DNA from: Candidatus Melainabacteria bacterium
GTDB lineage: Bacteria > Cyanobacteriota > Vampirovibrionia > Obscuribacterales > Obscuribacteraceae
Assembly (NCBI GenBank): GCA_016212515.1
Contig: JACRFZ010000071.1
Span: 1 to 61,498, forward strand
Length of the DNA: 61,498 nt
Direction of reading: 5' to 3'
Of the stretch, positions 44,727 to 53,188 are shown in pieces (position 1 is the first letter of the stretch; every line of letters begins with the position of its first letter). Position numbers and translations under genes: made by a program. The notes under the pieces were generated by a model, which saw only the letters and a program-made list of their open reading frames with translations, was not told where the DNA came from and ran no database searches.

Positions 44727-45476
44727 ATGCGACGTTTTTGCCGATACCTGCAAATGCTCACTTTAGTTCTTGTCTCAGGGCAGTGTATTGCGCCGGCCTT
44801 AGCGGGCGATTTTGATGAGGGCGTGAAGCTCTATCAGGCCAGTAATTTTAGAGGCGCCTTACCTTACTTTGAAAAGGCGGCCCGCGATTTTCCGACCTCA
44901 TGGCAGGTGCGTTTCTATCTGGGGCATACCTATTTTGCCCTTGGTAAAATGACGGCTGCGCGCAGTCAGTACGAGTATGTGCAGAACTCCGGCGCCGATG
45001 CGGCTGCTAAGTCACAGGCTGAGGACGCTCTCAACAAAGTTTGTAAGTATCTGGGTGTTGCTGCGCCAGCCCCTCTGGCAAGTTCCGGCGCAGCCGGTGC
45101 CGCCGGCAAACCCGGCGCAGGCGCGACGCCGGCTGCAAGAGCTGGTTCAGCCGGTAAGGGTAAAAGCGATGCCGAAGAAGATGATGATGATGACGAGCAA
45201 GAGCCTGGCGGCAACGATGACAGAAGCAAGCGCCTGCAGGCGCTGAAGGAGAGTATTCGCAGGGTTGCTCTGGAGGAAGTGGCGAAAATTAAACAAGAGG
45301 CCAAGGAAAAGCTTGAGCATGAGAAGCGGCAGGCGAACCAGTTCTGGGTCTATTCTGACGGCTCTATGGGTGTAGATATAGAACCGGAGCGGAAAACAGA
45401 GTTAGAGAAGGAATGCACTCAGCGCTGCAAGCAGGTGATGGATGAGGCTGAGAGGCGCATAAAGAATCTGAAATAG
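44727..45476 (+). CDS. Secreted TPR/coiled-coil protein, paralogue A
   Basis: 249 residues from the ATG at 44727, with AGGAG 8 nt upstream; an upstream TTG in frame is rejected. The signal peptide ends near ALAGDFDEG. A TPR pair follows (VKLYQASNFRGALPYFEKAA, QVRFYLGHTYFALGKMTAAR), then an Ala/Gly/acidic linker (EEDDDDDEQE). The C-terminal coiled coil carries KQEAKEKLEHEKRQANQFW..DGSMGVDI and CTQRCKQVMDEAERRIKNLK. The adjacent gene encodes a protein of the same layout and length. Likely a periplasmic scaffold; function unknown. Confidence 0.75.
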   Translation: MRRFCRYLQMLTLVLVSGQCIAPALAGDFDEGVKLYQASNFRGALPYFEKAARDFPTSWQVRFYLGHTYFALGKMTAARSQYEYVQNSGADAAAKSQAEDALNKVCKYLGVAAPAPLASSGAAGAAGKPGAGATPAARAGSAGKGKSDAEEDDDDDEQEPGGNDDRSKRLQALKESIRRVALEEVAKIKQEAKEKLEHEKRQANQFWVYSDGSMGVDIEPERKTELEKECTQRCKQVMDEAERRIKNLK

Positions 45477-45603
45477 AGAATCTTCATCTTGAGACTAGTC
45501 TCACCGGGGTGAAGTCTCAGCGAAGAAAGTGTCTACGCGAAGTTTGAGTGTTCGTGACGACAGAGCCCTCATAAGAAAGAGTGTTCGTGAAGAAGGAGTG
45601 TTC

Positions 45604-46356
45604 GTGAAGAATAGGACTAAACCAGGTATGGCCTACGGTATCAGCAAGTCGATTTTGAATTCTGCGATTGCTCTTGTTGGCCTGCTGTTATCGGCACCGA
45701 TGGCCATAGCGGGAGATTTTGAGAAGGGCACCGGTTTATACAACTCTCGCGACTACGCCGGAGCTGCACAAGCTTTTCAGCGAGTGGTGAAGGGCAGCCC
45801 TACCAACTGGCAGGCTCATTATTATCTTGGGCATGTAAATATGGCTCTCGGAAATTTTGCTGCCGCTCGTAAAGCATATGAGACCTGCTTGAAGTACACC
45901 ACGGATGGATCGGTGAAAGGGCAATGCCTTACTAGCATTGAGCGCTGCAAGGCGGCAGTGCAAGCTGGTGCGTCGTCCACGGTGCCGGCATCAGCGGCGG
46001 TGTCAGCGTCCCGTTCTCAGAGCGGTGCTGCTGCCCCAGGAAAAGCTGCTTCGTCTGCCGATAGCGGCCGCAGCAGCCAGGTTAGTCCGACGGCTGTAGT
46101 TAATGATGCTAATGTGCAGCAGATGCGAGCGCACATCAATCAAGAAGCACAAGCGGCAGTAGCGCGGATTCGAGCCGAAGCCAGAGAGCAAATCAGGCAC
46201 GAGAAAGAAAAATCGAATCAAGAGTTTCGCTACAAGGACGGTAGTACCGGTTACGATATTTCAGATGAGCGCGAGCAAGAGATCCTGAGGGACGCGGAAG
46301 CTGAATGTGCGAAGGTTATGAAAGACGCTGAGCACAGGCTCAAATTTCTCAAGTAA
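45604..46356 (+). CDS. Secreted TPR/coiled-coil protein, paralogue B
   Basis: 250 residues from the GTG at 45604, which has AAGGAG 5 nt upstream and gives the same length as paralogue A. A GTG at 45529 is in frame but has no ribosome site. The signal peptide ends in AIAGDFEKG. TPRs (GLYNSRDYAGAAQAFQRVV, HYYLGHVNMALGNFAAARKA), a Ser/Ala linker and a C-terminal coiled coil with EFRYKDGSTGYDISDEREQE and CAKVMKDAEHRLKFLK mirror paralogue A. The 12-bp sequence GAGTGTTCGTGA occurs three times in the 60 nt around the start (45546, 45579, 45596). A recent tandem gene duplication is likely. Confidence 0.75.
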   Translation: MKNRTKPGMAYGISKSILNSAIALVGLLLSAPMAIAGDFEKGTGLYNSRDYAGAAQAFQRVVKGSPTNWQAHYYLGHVNMALGNFAAARKAYETCLKYTTDGSVKGQCLTSIERCKAAVQAGASSTVPASAAVSASRSQSGAAAPGKAASSADSGRSSQVSPTAVVNDANVQQMRAHINQEAQAAVARIRAEAREQIRHEKEKSNQEFRYKDGSTGYDISDEREQEILRDAEAECAKVMKDAEHRLKFLK

Positions 46357-46390
46357 ATTTTGCTGCAAGGCTCTCAAGGGACCGGACTCG

Positions 46391-47248
46391 TTACTGTGGC
46401 GGCCGTTCCAGCTTTCTCAGGGCGCTGGACATCATTGCCGTTCTGGATGCCAGTTGTTCATTGGCCGGGAGTATTTTTAAGCCGGTCTTTTTGAAGTATT
46501 TATTTTGGATTTCACTGTCTGATAGCTCTCTATAACCCCAGTCTACAGGTGCTCCATTCCAGTCGTAGTATTCGATGCGTTCTTCGCTGGCTATCTGCTT
46601 GCGAACCCGTTGTAGCTTTGGTAAACCAGGTCTTGGTTCTTTCAGGAATTTGAGTGTTTCCTCCAGTTCCATGTTTGAGTGGCTTAAATCGAGATCTGCC
46701 AGGGAGGGAAGCGCTGTCTTTGCCAGCTTATGCAGAAAGTCTCGGCCCAGGTCGGTGCCCATGATTAGATATTCGAGCTTATCCAGTGTGCCGGTTAGCA
46801 CCTGCTCCGCCTTTTGAGGGTCAAGATAGAACAAGCAGAGAATCTTTAGCTGGAAGGTTTTCCCGTGCCAGAGCGCTGACCACTTTGTGGTTTCTTTTAG
46901 ATTGGCTAGCTTTAATTCCAGTTGAGTTAGACTTTCCCACCAGGGTGCTGTGGACAGCCCCTCCAGAATGGAGTCTTTTGCCTCGGTATACTCTGCCACC
47001 AGAATCTCTAGCTTCGGCAAACCGTGCAGAAATTGCCAACCTTTAGGATTGTCGAAATAGAAGAGGCTTGTTATTACGAGTTCTTGCAATTCGGGTAGAA
47101 GCAGTCCATGAAAGAGTCCATTCTGTAGAAAAGCTTGATTTGAAATAGTCAGGCGCTTAAGAGTCTTTGCCTGTTCCTCGATTCTTTCTCTGACGAGGTG
47201 TTCTTTAGCTCTATTGTCGAACCACAGGTAATCGTCGGTAGTCTGCAT
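46391..47248 (-). CDS. Leucine-rich-repeat-like protein
   Basis: 285 residues with irregular LRR-like units: LPELQELVITSLFYFD, LPKLEILVAEYTEA, ESLTQLELKLANLKE, FQLKILCLFYLDP, LDKLEYLIMGTDLG, LPSLADLDLSHSNMEL and LPKLQRV. The spacing resembles bacterial cytosolic LRR proteins rather than secreted effectors. There is no signal peptide. A C-terminal helical part follows. GGAG lies 11 nt before the ATG. It is convergent with paralogue B. Probably a protein-binding module; function unknown. Confidence 0.65.
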   Translation of the reverse strand: MQTTDDYLWFDNRAKEHLVRERIEEQAKTLKRLTISNQAFLQNGLFHGLLLPELQELVITSLFYFDNPKGWQFLHGLPKLEILVAEYTEAKDSILEGLSTAPWWESLTQLELKLANLKETTKWSALWHGKTFQLKILCLFYLDPQKAEQVLTGTLDKLEYLIMGTDLGRDFLHKLAKTALPSLADLDLSHSNMELEETLKFLKEPRPGLPKLQRVRKQIASEERIEYYDWNGAPVDWGYRELSDSEIQNKYFKKTGLKILPANEQLASRTAMMSSALRKLERPPQ

Positions 47249-47666
47249 GGTTGAGATTGCTCCGCGAATGTTGAGCTGGCGGTCTAAATTGTTCGTTTGA
47301 TGGGCTTCTGGATGAAAAGTGCGTCTTGCGAGGTTTTGTTGAGTGATCGGATCTGTTGTTCAGGGGAACGGATTTGTCTGACAAGAGTAGCAATGTTTAT
47401 GTCGATTGGAAACTTCCCGATAATTGGGAGTGTTTCCGACCGATTTGAAACATTTGAGATTCGCAGGAAGAAGGTGAGAGTTTTCACTAAATTTCGCACA
47501 TGCATCATGGCGGTGAAAGTGATACTTGTGCTTCTGCGGGTCTAACTTGTTCTTCTGCAAGTCTATTCAGATGCCGATCTTCCTCTGGCCTTTCGGTTCG
47601 GCGACTGTCCGGTATAATCCTATGAGTTTGAGAATAAGTGTCTTGAACTCGGAGCGGGGGATGTAA
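47249..47666. other. Divergent intergenic region upstream of yhhQ-like gene
   Basis: 418 nt without a gene. It holds an imperfect hairpin (47408-47437; GGAAAC/GTTTCC arms with inner TTCCC/GGGAG), two adjacent 21-bp direct repeats beginning ACTTGT (47524 and 47545), and the TATAAT listed separately. I looked for a preQ1 riboswitch because of the downstream transporter and saw no match. Confidence 0.5.
47613..47618 (+). promoter_or_regulatory. Probable -10 element of the yhhQ-like gene
   Basis: A perfect TATAAT 49 nt before the ATG. The -35 position (about 47590) has no good match, so the promoter may depend on an activator. Confidence 0.4.
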
Positions 47667-48353
47667 ATGCAGCAGAGCGAGCACAAACCCTATCGTTATC
47701 TGGGCATGATCACGGTGTTGTACGTTGCTATGCAGCTAATCTCCGATGTCACTGCCGGCAAGATTATCAATTTGTGCGGGTTTCCTGTATCGGTGACGGT
47801 GCTTTACTTCCCGATTACCTACATTTTTGCCGACATATTGACAGAGGTCTATGGCTACGCCTGTGGAAGACGTGTGCTCTGGACCGTACTTGCCTGCTCA
47901 ATTCTAGCCGGACTTTGTTATCAGCTTGTGGTATGGCTTCCTCCTGCGGATGGATTTGCTGCCAACGATGCTTATGTTGCGGTATTTGGGCAGGTTCCCA
48001 GAATACTTTTCGGTGGTTGGATTGCCGTCTTTGCAGGAGAAATCCTCAATGATTTTGTGCTGGCCAAGATGAAAGTAGCCAGCAACGGCAAGCACCTCTG
48101 GATGCGTTTGATCGGATCAACAGTACTGGGACAGTTCGTAAATACGAGCTTGTTTTACGCTATTGCACTATTGGGGGTCCTGCCTACTCAGCTTTTGATT
48201 AGCTCCATATTGAGTGGCTGGGGCATAAAGGTGTTGGTCGAGATTCTCTTGATACCAGTTACCTACTGGGTTGTGAAGCGTCTCAAAGCGGTTGAGCATG
48301 AAGACTACTTTGATAGACAAACCAATTTCAATCCGTTTCTCATCAATCATTAG
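47667..48353 (+). CDS. yhhQ: Queuosine-precursor transporter, YhhQ/VUT family
   Basis: 228 residues with about six membrane helices. Family marks: YLGMITVLYVAMQLISDVTA at the start, VSVTVLYFPITYIFADILTEVYGY, GGWIAVFAGEILNDFVLAKMK, WMRLIGSTVLGQFVNTSLFY and the C-terminal VLVEILLIPVTYWVVKRLK. In E. coli YhhQ imports the queuosine precursors preQ0/preQ1 for tRNA modification, so this gene suggests salvage of those bases. GGAGCGGGGG lies just upstream; a start-stop ATGTAA immediately precedes the ATG in the same frame. It is a single gene. Confidence 0.9.
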   Translation: MQQSEHKPYRYLGMITVLYVAMQLISDVTAGKIINLCGFPVSVTVLYFPITYIFADILTEVYGYACGRRVLWTVLACSILAGLCYQLVVWLPPADGFAANDAYVAVFGQVPRILFGGWIAVFAGEILNDFVLAKMKVASNGKHLWMRLIGSTVLGQFVNTSLFYAIALLGVLPTQLLISSILSGWGIKVLVEILLIPVTYWVVKRLKAVEHEDYFDRQTNFNPFLINH

Positions 48354-48485
48354 GGTCTGAGTGTGTTGAAATTGCCATTGTGTTTTGGCTGGTATCAGGC
48401 AGGTCGGCAGAGTTGGAGCAAGTGATATAAGGCAGTCCTGAGTTTTGACGATACGAGGGTAAAGTGATTGCATTCGGAAGTTTGG

Positions 48486-48953
48486 TTAGCAGCCTGGCTC
48501 CAGTGCAAAGACGCATTTTCTCAGGCTTTGATTTAGCATTGAAAGATCGTCTTTGATTCTTGCACTGTTTTCTTGCGACGCTAGAAAACAGTAGCTAAAT
48601 AAGGCGATACGTTGATGTTTGGGCGGAATCCTGTTGGAGATGTCCCAGAAGCACATTTTTAACAGGTCGTCACCGTCTTGGGTATACTCGGAGTAGCTGA
48701 GCATCGCAGAATGCTTGTCCGGAAGAGTCTCTATAACGGCCTCGGGTTGCTTGGATAGCGATTTCAGCAATTCTTGTGAGCTGTTCTCGCCCAACGGCGA
48801 CTCGGATTCGAAGGTAAGAACGTTTAGTCTCAAGGTGCCGGAATCCGCCGAGTCCTCGTAGAACGTTCCGCCTCCTTCTTCTTCGTACTCCTCTTTCCAG
48901 TGGCTTGGAATTTGAAATTTTACAATGCCGCCGCGGTAGACAATCGTTTTCAT
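48486..48953 (-). CDS. Small protein, possibly PsbP/DcrB-like
   Basis: 155 residues from the ATG at 48953, which has GGAG 5 nt upstream; a frame extends 11 codons further without a site. It opens with MKTIVYRGGIVKFQIPSHWK and EEYEEEGGGTFYEDSADSGT, then LRLNVLTFES. This beta-rich opening resembles PsbP/DcrB-like (DUF1795-type) domains, which are found in stress and secretion-linked proteins, but the match is by eye and weak. There is no signal peptide. A Cys pair is near the C-terminus (KCVFALEPGC). Confidence 0.55.
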   Translation of the reverse strand: MKTIVYRGGIVKFQIPSHWKEEYEEEGGGTFYEDSADSGTLRLNVLTFESESPLGENSSQELLKSLSKQPEAVIETLPDKHSAMLSYSEYTQDGDDLLKMCFWDISNRIPPKHQRIALFSYCFLASQENSARIKDDLSMLNQSLRKCVFALEPGC

Positions 48954-49060
48954 CTTTCTCCATTTGGTTGCGGGCGTTTTGCCCAAGCTCCGTCAAATTA
49001 ATAGATATATTATGAATTTTCCCCCAGGTCATTCAATTTTTCTACTTACCAGGCAATCCT

Positions 49061-49498
49061 ATGGCAAATACCGAAACCAGCGAGAACACATCTCGTTATC
49101 TGCTCAAAGATGCGGCGCACGGGCGGGATATCTCGGAAGCCTATAACAACCTCGTGTTTGAAGATGCATACTAGAAGGATCTAGCTGCTTTCAGTCAGGA
49201 GCCAAGAGATGAGTTTGATTACTAGCTGATTGGTTCTGAGAGCAGGGAAGACTTGCCCGGCAGGGAGGAAGCTTTTGCCCAGGCTTTCGCTGTCGGTTTG
49301 AAGGACGAGAAACTTACTTCCAATCCCGATGATGCAACCCACGAGACCGACAGGAAGTTCTTGCAAGCATTTCCCAGTGTAGAGAAGTTCATGAAAGGGA
49401 AGTTGCAGGACCAGCAACACGGACCCATGTATGGAAAGTCGGATGGTGAAAGCAATTGTGGAGTGGGCGTGTGTGAGTGTTGTGAAGCGCTCTCTTGA
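49061..49498 (+). pseudogene. Gene interrupted by two in-frame amber codons
   Basis: One frame runs 145 codons from ATG 49061 to TGA 49496-49498, broken only by TAG at 49172 and 49220. The three pieces read as one normal acidic protein. The first ends SEAYNNLVFEDAY. After the first TAG comes KDLAAFSQEPRDEFDY, and after the second LIGSESREDLPGREEAFAQA and onward to a cysteine-rich end (CGVGVCECCEALS). Both ambers follow a TAC codon and could each derive from CAG or TGG by one base. Other genes in the window use TAG as a normal stop, so global recoding is excluded. A decaying gene is the simplest reading; readthrough cannot be ruled out. Family unknown. Confidence 0.6.
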
Positions 49499-49534
49499 TA
49501 TATGATAGGGGCTGCGTTCCCGAATGTAGGAAGG

Positions 49535-51580
49535 ATGAGTCAGCAGTCTATGTCTCCTAAGCTAAAGCTGACCTCCAATAGTTTGCTTTGTCTTTCAGGC
49601 TTCGAGCCCTACAAAGAGTGCCAGTTTGCAGAGTTTTCCGGTGATGGTTCCCGCTTGCTTACTGTGCAGGAGTCTGAGGACGGCATAGCCAGATTATGGT
49701 CTTGCGAAAGTGGGTTGCAGCTTTGTACGCTGGAGCCGACAAGCGTACTTACCGGACGCGACGATCTTTCTATCGCGGTGTCCGAATCATTTGCCGTTTT
49801 CATTGAGAGTATTGCTCTCGATATGACTGGACGATTCGCACTGCTTGGGCTGAATGACGGCACTGCCGGGGTCTTTCATTGTGAGACCGGTGTGCGACTG
49901 TCTGTTATGCATCTTGAGGAAACCTTACCAACTGACTATGGAACCGTTAGTTCTGTAGCCTTTTCCAGAGACGGCTCTCTTGCCCTTGCAGCCTTTCCCG
50001 GTGAAAGAGTGGGAGTATTTGATGCTACCGGTGGAGTGCTTTTGGGAGTGTTGTCGCTGCCCTTCAGGCAGCGGCGAAGCAAAGTCGTTTCTCTGTCTGT
50101 CTCTGCGGACGGACAATATGTTTTTGCCGGGCTGTCCAATAGTGAGGCTTGCTTGTGGCGTTTGAGTGACTTTTCACTAGTTTCACACAGCCTTGATCAC
50201 CGGGATGCTACCGTTCAGCTTTGCGCCTCCGGTAACAGAATATACTGGGCTACCAGTGCCGGGAAAATTTGGTATTGCGAACCGGGTGTTGTGCCGGTAG
50301 TTCTGAGTTGTTGTGACGCCGGTATTGAGGAAGCGCAATTCGCACTAAATTTGGAGGAGGATGAACAGACCTTAGTATTAGTGCGCTTGCTTAATGGTGA
50401 GATTGTAAGAGTTAAGCGCGATGGAGCGAAGGAGACTTTGACCGGTGCAGCTATTGCTCGGGAAGCCGGATGGAAAAGTGACAGAGGCGGCGCTTCTATC
50501 ATTGCGCTTTTTGATGGTTCCTTCTTGTTCTCTTCACCAGACCAGAATTCCATTACGGTTTGCAAGTATTCGTTGAAAGATGGTGTTCGCTCCCTTCAGC
50601 TTCCACGCGCAGAGCAACGAATTGCCTTTCTCTGTGTCTCGCCTGGGCAGTCATATCTGGCCGTTGCCTACGAGAACTGTTCGAAATTCGATGTTCTTGA
50701 TCTGCGCACAGATGCTGTAATCGCATCCTCTCAGATAGAAGATTCTATTTGCATAACCGCCATGGCGTTTTCTCCCGACGAAGATTTGCTGGCGCTTGGT
50801 GCCGACAATTCTACTTCGCTATGTTGGTGGAGCCTTCGCAAAAGGGAGTTTGTGCAACGAAGTGACATTCACTCGGAGGCAATAACGTGCTTGGAATTTG
50901 GATGTTCGGGCGATTCGCTTGTCTCTGCTTCGGAGGACCGGACAGTCCGGCTTTGGAAGCGAACTAGAGAGAGAGCGTCCTTTCGCGCCGTGGGTGGTGA
51001 AGCTGCCCTTGTAAGCCATGCCTCCATTCTCCAGAGTGGACAGATTTTGTTGATTCGATCTGTTCCGGAACTCTGGTCTGCCGACCTGAAAGAGCTTGTT
51101 TACAGAGCTTCTATTGATGCTGTGCAAGCTTTCTGGATTGATGAGGAGCGCGATAGTTTACTGGTGTCGGGTGATGGTGTGGTTAATTGCCTGCAGCTTT
51201 CCACGGGCGCTCTGCTTGAGAGAATTGAGGTGGAGGCAGTCAGACCCGCTAAATTGCCAGAAGTAAGTATGAAGGCTCTTAGCAGCGCCCTCTTTTGGCA
51301 GTTGCCGGGCGGTCCCTATCTGCATTTGCCGGAGACATTTCGTGGTGCTTCTTGTCCCATGCGTCTGTCTACCGATGGCCGGATAACTGTGGTTCCCTGC
51401 GTAGATGGAGCTGTCTTAATTGGAACTGAGGATTCTCAGCCTCTGACTGAACCGATTTTTCTGCCATGTAGATCTGATCGTCAGCCGCTCAGTGGTAGTT
51501 TTATTAGTGGCGACAGAGTTCTTTTATTCTGCCGCAATGGCAATCTCGTGCAGCTTGTCTTTGAAGAAGAGCACACATGA
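49535..51580 (+). CDS. WD40-repeat-like protein
   Basis: About 681 residues; starts at 49502, 49535 and 49550 are all possible, and 49535 is preceded by AGGAAGG. Repeats of the beta-propeller type run along the chain: FAEFSGDGSRLLTVQESEDG, VAFSRDGSLALAAFPGE, LSVSADGQYVFAGLSNSEACLW, MAFSPDEDLLALGADNSTSLCWW and LEFGCSGDSLVSASEDRTVRLW. About 12-14 blades, likely two propellers. There is no signal peptide or enzyme domain. It is probably a protein-interaction scaffold. It begins just after the amber-broken gene. Confidence 0.78.
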   Translation: MSQQSMSPKLKLTSNSLLCLSGFEPYKECQFAEFSGDGSRLLTVQESEDGIARLWSCESGLQLCTLEPTSVLTGRDDLSIAVSESFAVFIESIALDMTGRFALLGLNDGTAGVFHCETGVRLSVMHLEETLPTDYGTVSSVAFSRDGSLALAAFPGERVGVFDATGGVLLGVLSLPFRQRRSKVVSLSVSADGQYVFAGLSNSEACLWRLSDFSLVSHSLDHRDATVQLCASGNRIYWATSAGKIWYCEPGVVPVVLSCCDAGIEEAQFALNLEEDEQTLVLVRLLNGEIVRVKRDGAKETLTGAAIAREAGWKSDRGGASIIALFDGSFLFSSPDQNSITVCKYSLKDGVRSLQLPRAEQRIAFLCVSPGQSYLAVAYENCSKFDVLDLRTDAVIASSQIEDSICITAMAFSPDEDLLALGADNSTSLCWWSLRKREFVQRSDIHSEAITCLEFGCSGDSLVSASEDRTVRLWKRTRERASFRAVGGEAALVSHASILQSGQILLIRSVPELWSADLKELVYRASIDAVQAFWIDEERDSLLVSGDGVVNCLQLSTGALLERIEVEAVRPAKLPEVSMKALSSALFWQLPGGPYLHLPETFRGASCPMRLSTDGRITVVPCVDGAVLIGTEDSQPLTEPIFLPCRSDRQPLSGSFISGDRVLLFCRNGNLVQLVFEEEHT

Positions 51581-51671
51581 CTTTCGGCGTGGCCGGCGGT
51601 GCAAAAGGCAAAAGGTGTCAGAGTCAGAGATGCTAAATGCAAGTTGGCGACAGAGACAAAACTAGTTTCAC

Positions 51672-52496
51672 TTACACGTTTGCTTTTATCAGGTCTTGCA
51701 ATTCCTTGACGGGAAGAGGCGTGACATAGAAAATATCGACACCGTTTTCCGAGATTTTCAGTACGGTGTCTTCACCGATGCGCCCTGAGAATACGGTTTT
51801 GCCGTTGATTGTTTGAGACCTGGCGCCGGCAAAGGAGAGCATGCCTTCTGGAGCCTGGTAGCAATCAATGCAGTTCACCCTGTCATCATCGTCGCTGGTA
51901 TAGCAAAGCCTGACCATATTCTGCTTCCCGATTTTAAGCATGTCGCTGCCGGAAAGTTTGAAGGTGCCGTGGCTTGAGGCAAGAGTGCTCTGCTTTACGG
52001 CAAAGCCGGCCAGCGGTGTGAGGTCCTTTGCGTCTTTGTGTCCGACGAAGTCGATGGTTATGGCGGCATCGTCTGAAGTTTCAGAATGGTGTCCGGCGGT
52101 AGCAAGCAACTTCTCAATACTGCTTATGGCTCTGGGAGAGGTTTCGAGCTTGCCGGTTGCTAATTTCGGTGTTGTGCCCGGGGCAAACAAGAGAAAGGCC
52201 CCGCCGCCGAAAGCTGCCACGGCTGCTGCTGCCACCAGTAGGAAGGTGGCTCTCAAGCGGATGTTGCGTTGATGTTCAAGGTGAATGGCATTGAGCAGGC
52301 GCTTTTCCAGATCGGCCGGTGCCGGCTCAGCCTGTGTAATGCCTTTTATACCTTCTCTTACTGCCATGAGCTTATCCCACTCTTGTTTGCAGCTACGGCA
52401 TTGTTCTAGGTGACTTATCAATCTGGCTGTATCGGCGCTGGTCAATTCATCGTCAATAGCAGGGCCGATGAGCGCTCTAGTCTCTTCGCAATTCAT
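51672..52496 (-). CDS. Membrane anti-sigma factor with RsrA-like (ZAS) zinc finger
   Basis: 274 residues. The N-terminal domain has Cys3, His29, Cys33 and Cys36 (HLEQCRSC). The C-x25-H-x3-C-x2-C spacing equals that of the redox-sensitive RsrA family, where thiol oxidation releases zinc and frees the sigma factor. One membrane helix (about 84-106, TFLLVAAAAVAAFGGGAFLLF) separates it from a 165-residue outer domain with Cys198, Cys209 and Cys212. RsrA itself is soluble, so the outer domain is an addition that may sense envelope redox state. The gene follows the sigma factor by 4 nt; its ribosome site GGGAGG lies at the end of the sigma gene. Confidence 0.85.
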   Translation of the reverse strand: MNCEETRALIGPAIDDELTSADTARLISHLEQCRSCKQEWDKLMAVREGIKGITQAEPAPADLEKRLLNAIHLEHQRNIRLRATFLLVAAAAVAAFGGGAFLLFAPGTTPKLATGKLETSPRAISSIEKLLATAGHHSETSDDAAITIDFVGHKDAKDLTPLAGFAVKQSTLASSHGTFKLSGSDMLKIGKQNMVRLCYTSDDDDRVNCIDCYQAPEGMLSFAGARSQTINGKTVFSGRIGEDTVLKISENGVDIFYVTPLPVKELQDLIKANV

Positions 52497-52500
52497 TGGC

Positions 52501-53151
52501 TCAACCTCCCTTCTTTTCTTTGTTCGGCATAGTGCCGTGTGAGCGTCTATCTTCTACTGGGGTCTCTTTCGCTGATTCGGAGTTTGAGCCTGCCTCAGTG
52601 TTGAATGGTTTTGGAGAAGCCTGGCTGGTGAGAATCTCATAGAGAGCCTTTCGTGCTCTCGATAGTCTCGACATGACGGTGCCGATTGGCACCGAGAGAT
52701 ATTCGGCAATGTCTTTGTAAGACATGTCGCTCACCTCTCTCATCAAAAGAGGGGCGGCGAACTGTTCAGGAAGATTGGCTATGCCCATGGCCAGTCTCTC
52801 GTGCTCCATTTTTCTGCTCGCTTCTGTTTCCGGACCATCTCTAGTGTCAACCAATAGATTTTCCAGGTCCTCCTCATCATCAATGTCGGCTTCCTGTGGT
52901 TTGTTGCTGATGCGCCGCAAGTGATCTTTGAGAGTATTGCTGAGAATGGCGTACAGCCAGGCTTTTTCGCTAGTTCCTGTTTTGAAGGTGTTGAAAGCTC
53001 GAAAGGCCTTGATGAAAGTTAGTTGCACCACATCTTCCGCATCCTCATGGCGCTTCAGTCGCAGATAAGCGTACTGATAGAATTCCCGGGAATAAGTCTT
53101 GACCCAGGACTCTACAATCGCCTTATTCGATTTTTTTGCGCCGAAGATCAT
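52501..53151 (-). CDS. ECF-family RNA polymerase sigma factor
   Basis: 216 residues. Region 2 (about 15-82) has YQYAYLRLKRHEDAEDVVQL and the core-binding FIKAFRAFNTF followed by WLYAILSNTLKDHLRR. Region 4 (about 118-172) has the -35-binding helix-turn-helix DMSYKDIAEYLSVPIGTVMSRLSRAR. A polar 40-residue C-terminal tail is extra. It is cotranscribed with the anti-sigma gene (4-nt gap) and lies 37 nt after the MsrB-MsrA gene. The matching GGGAAT elements upstream of the operon and of the divergent Cys-repeat gene suggest it controls both. Confidence 0.92.
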   Translation of the reverse strand: MIFGAKKSNKAIVESWVKTYSREFYQYAYLRLKRHEDAEDVVQLTFIKAFRAFNTFKTGTSEKAWLYAILSNTLKDHLRRISNKPQEADIDDEEDLENLLVDTRDGPETEASRKMEHERLAMGIANLPEQFAAPLLMREVSDMSYKDIAEYLSVPIGTVMSRLSRARKALYEILTSQASPKPFNTEAGSNSESAKETPVEDRRSHGTMPNKEKKGG

Positions 53152-53188
53152 TGGTTGTTTGTCTTTCTTGCCTGCGACATCTTAGCTC

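Noticed and set aside
47590..47666. preQ1 riboswitch before the YhhQ-like gene
   Set aside because: The expected short GC stem and A-rich tail are not present in the roughly 45-nt leader.
49061..49498. Genome-wide amber recoding
   Set aside because: Several intact genes here end in TAG, for example the second receiver gene, fumarase and the Cys-repeat gene.
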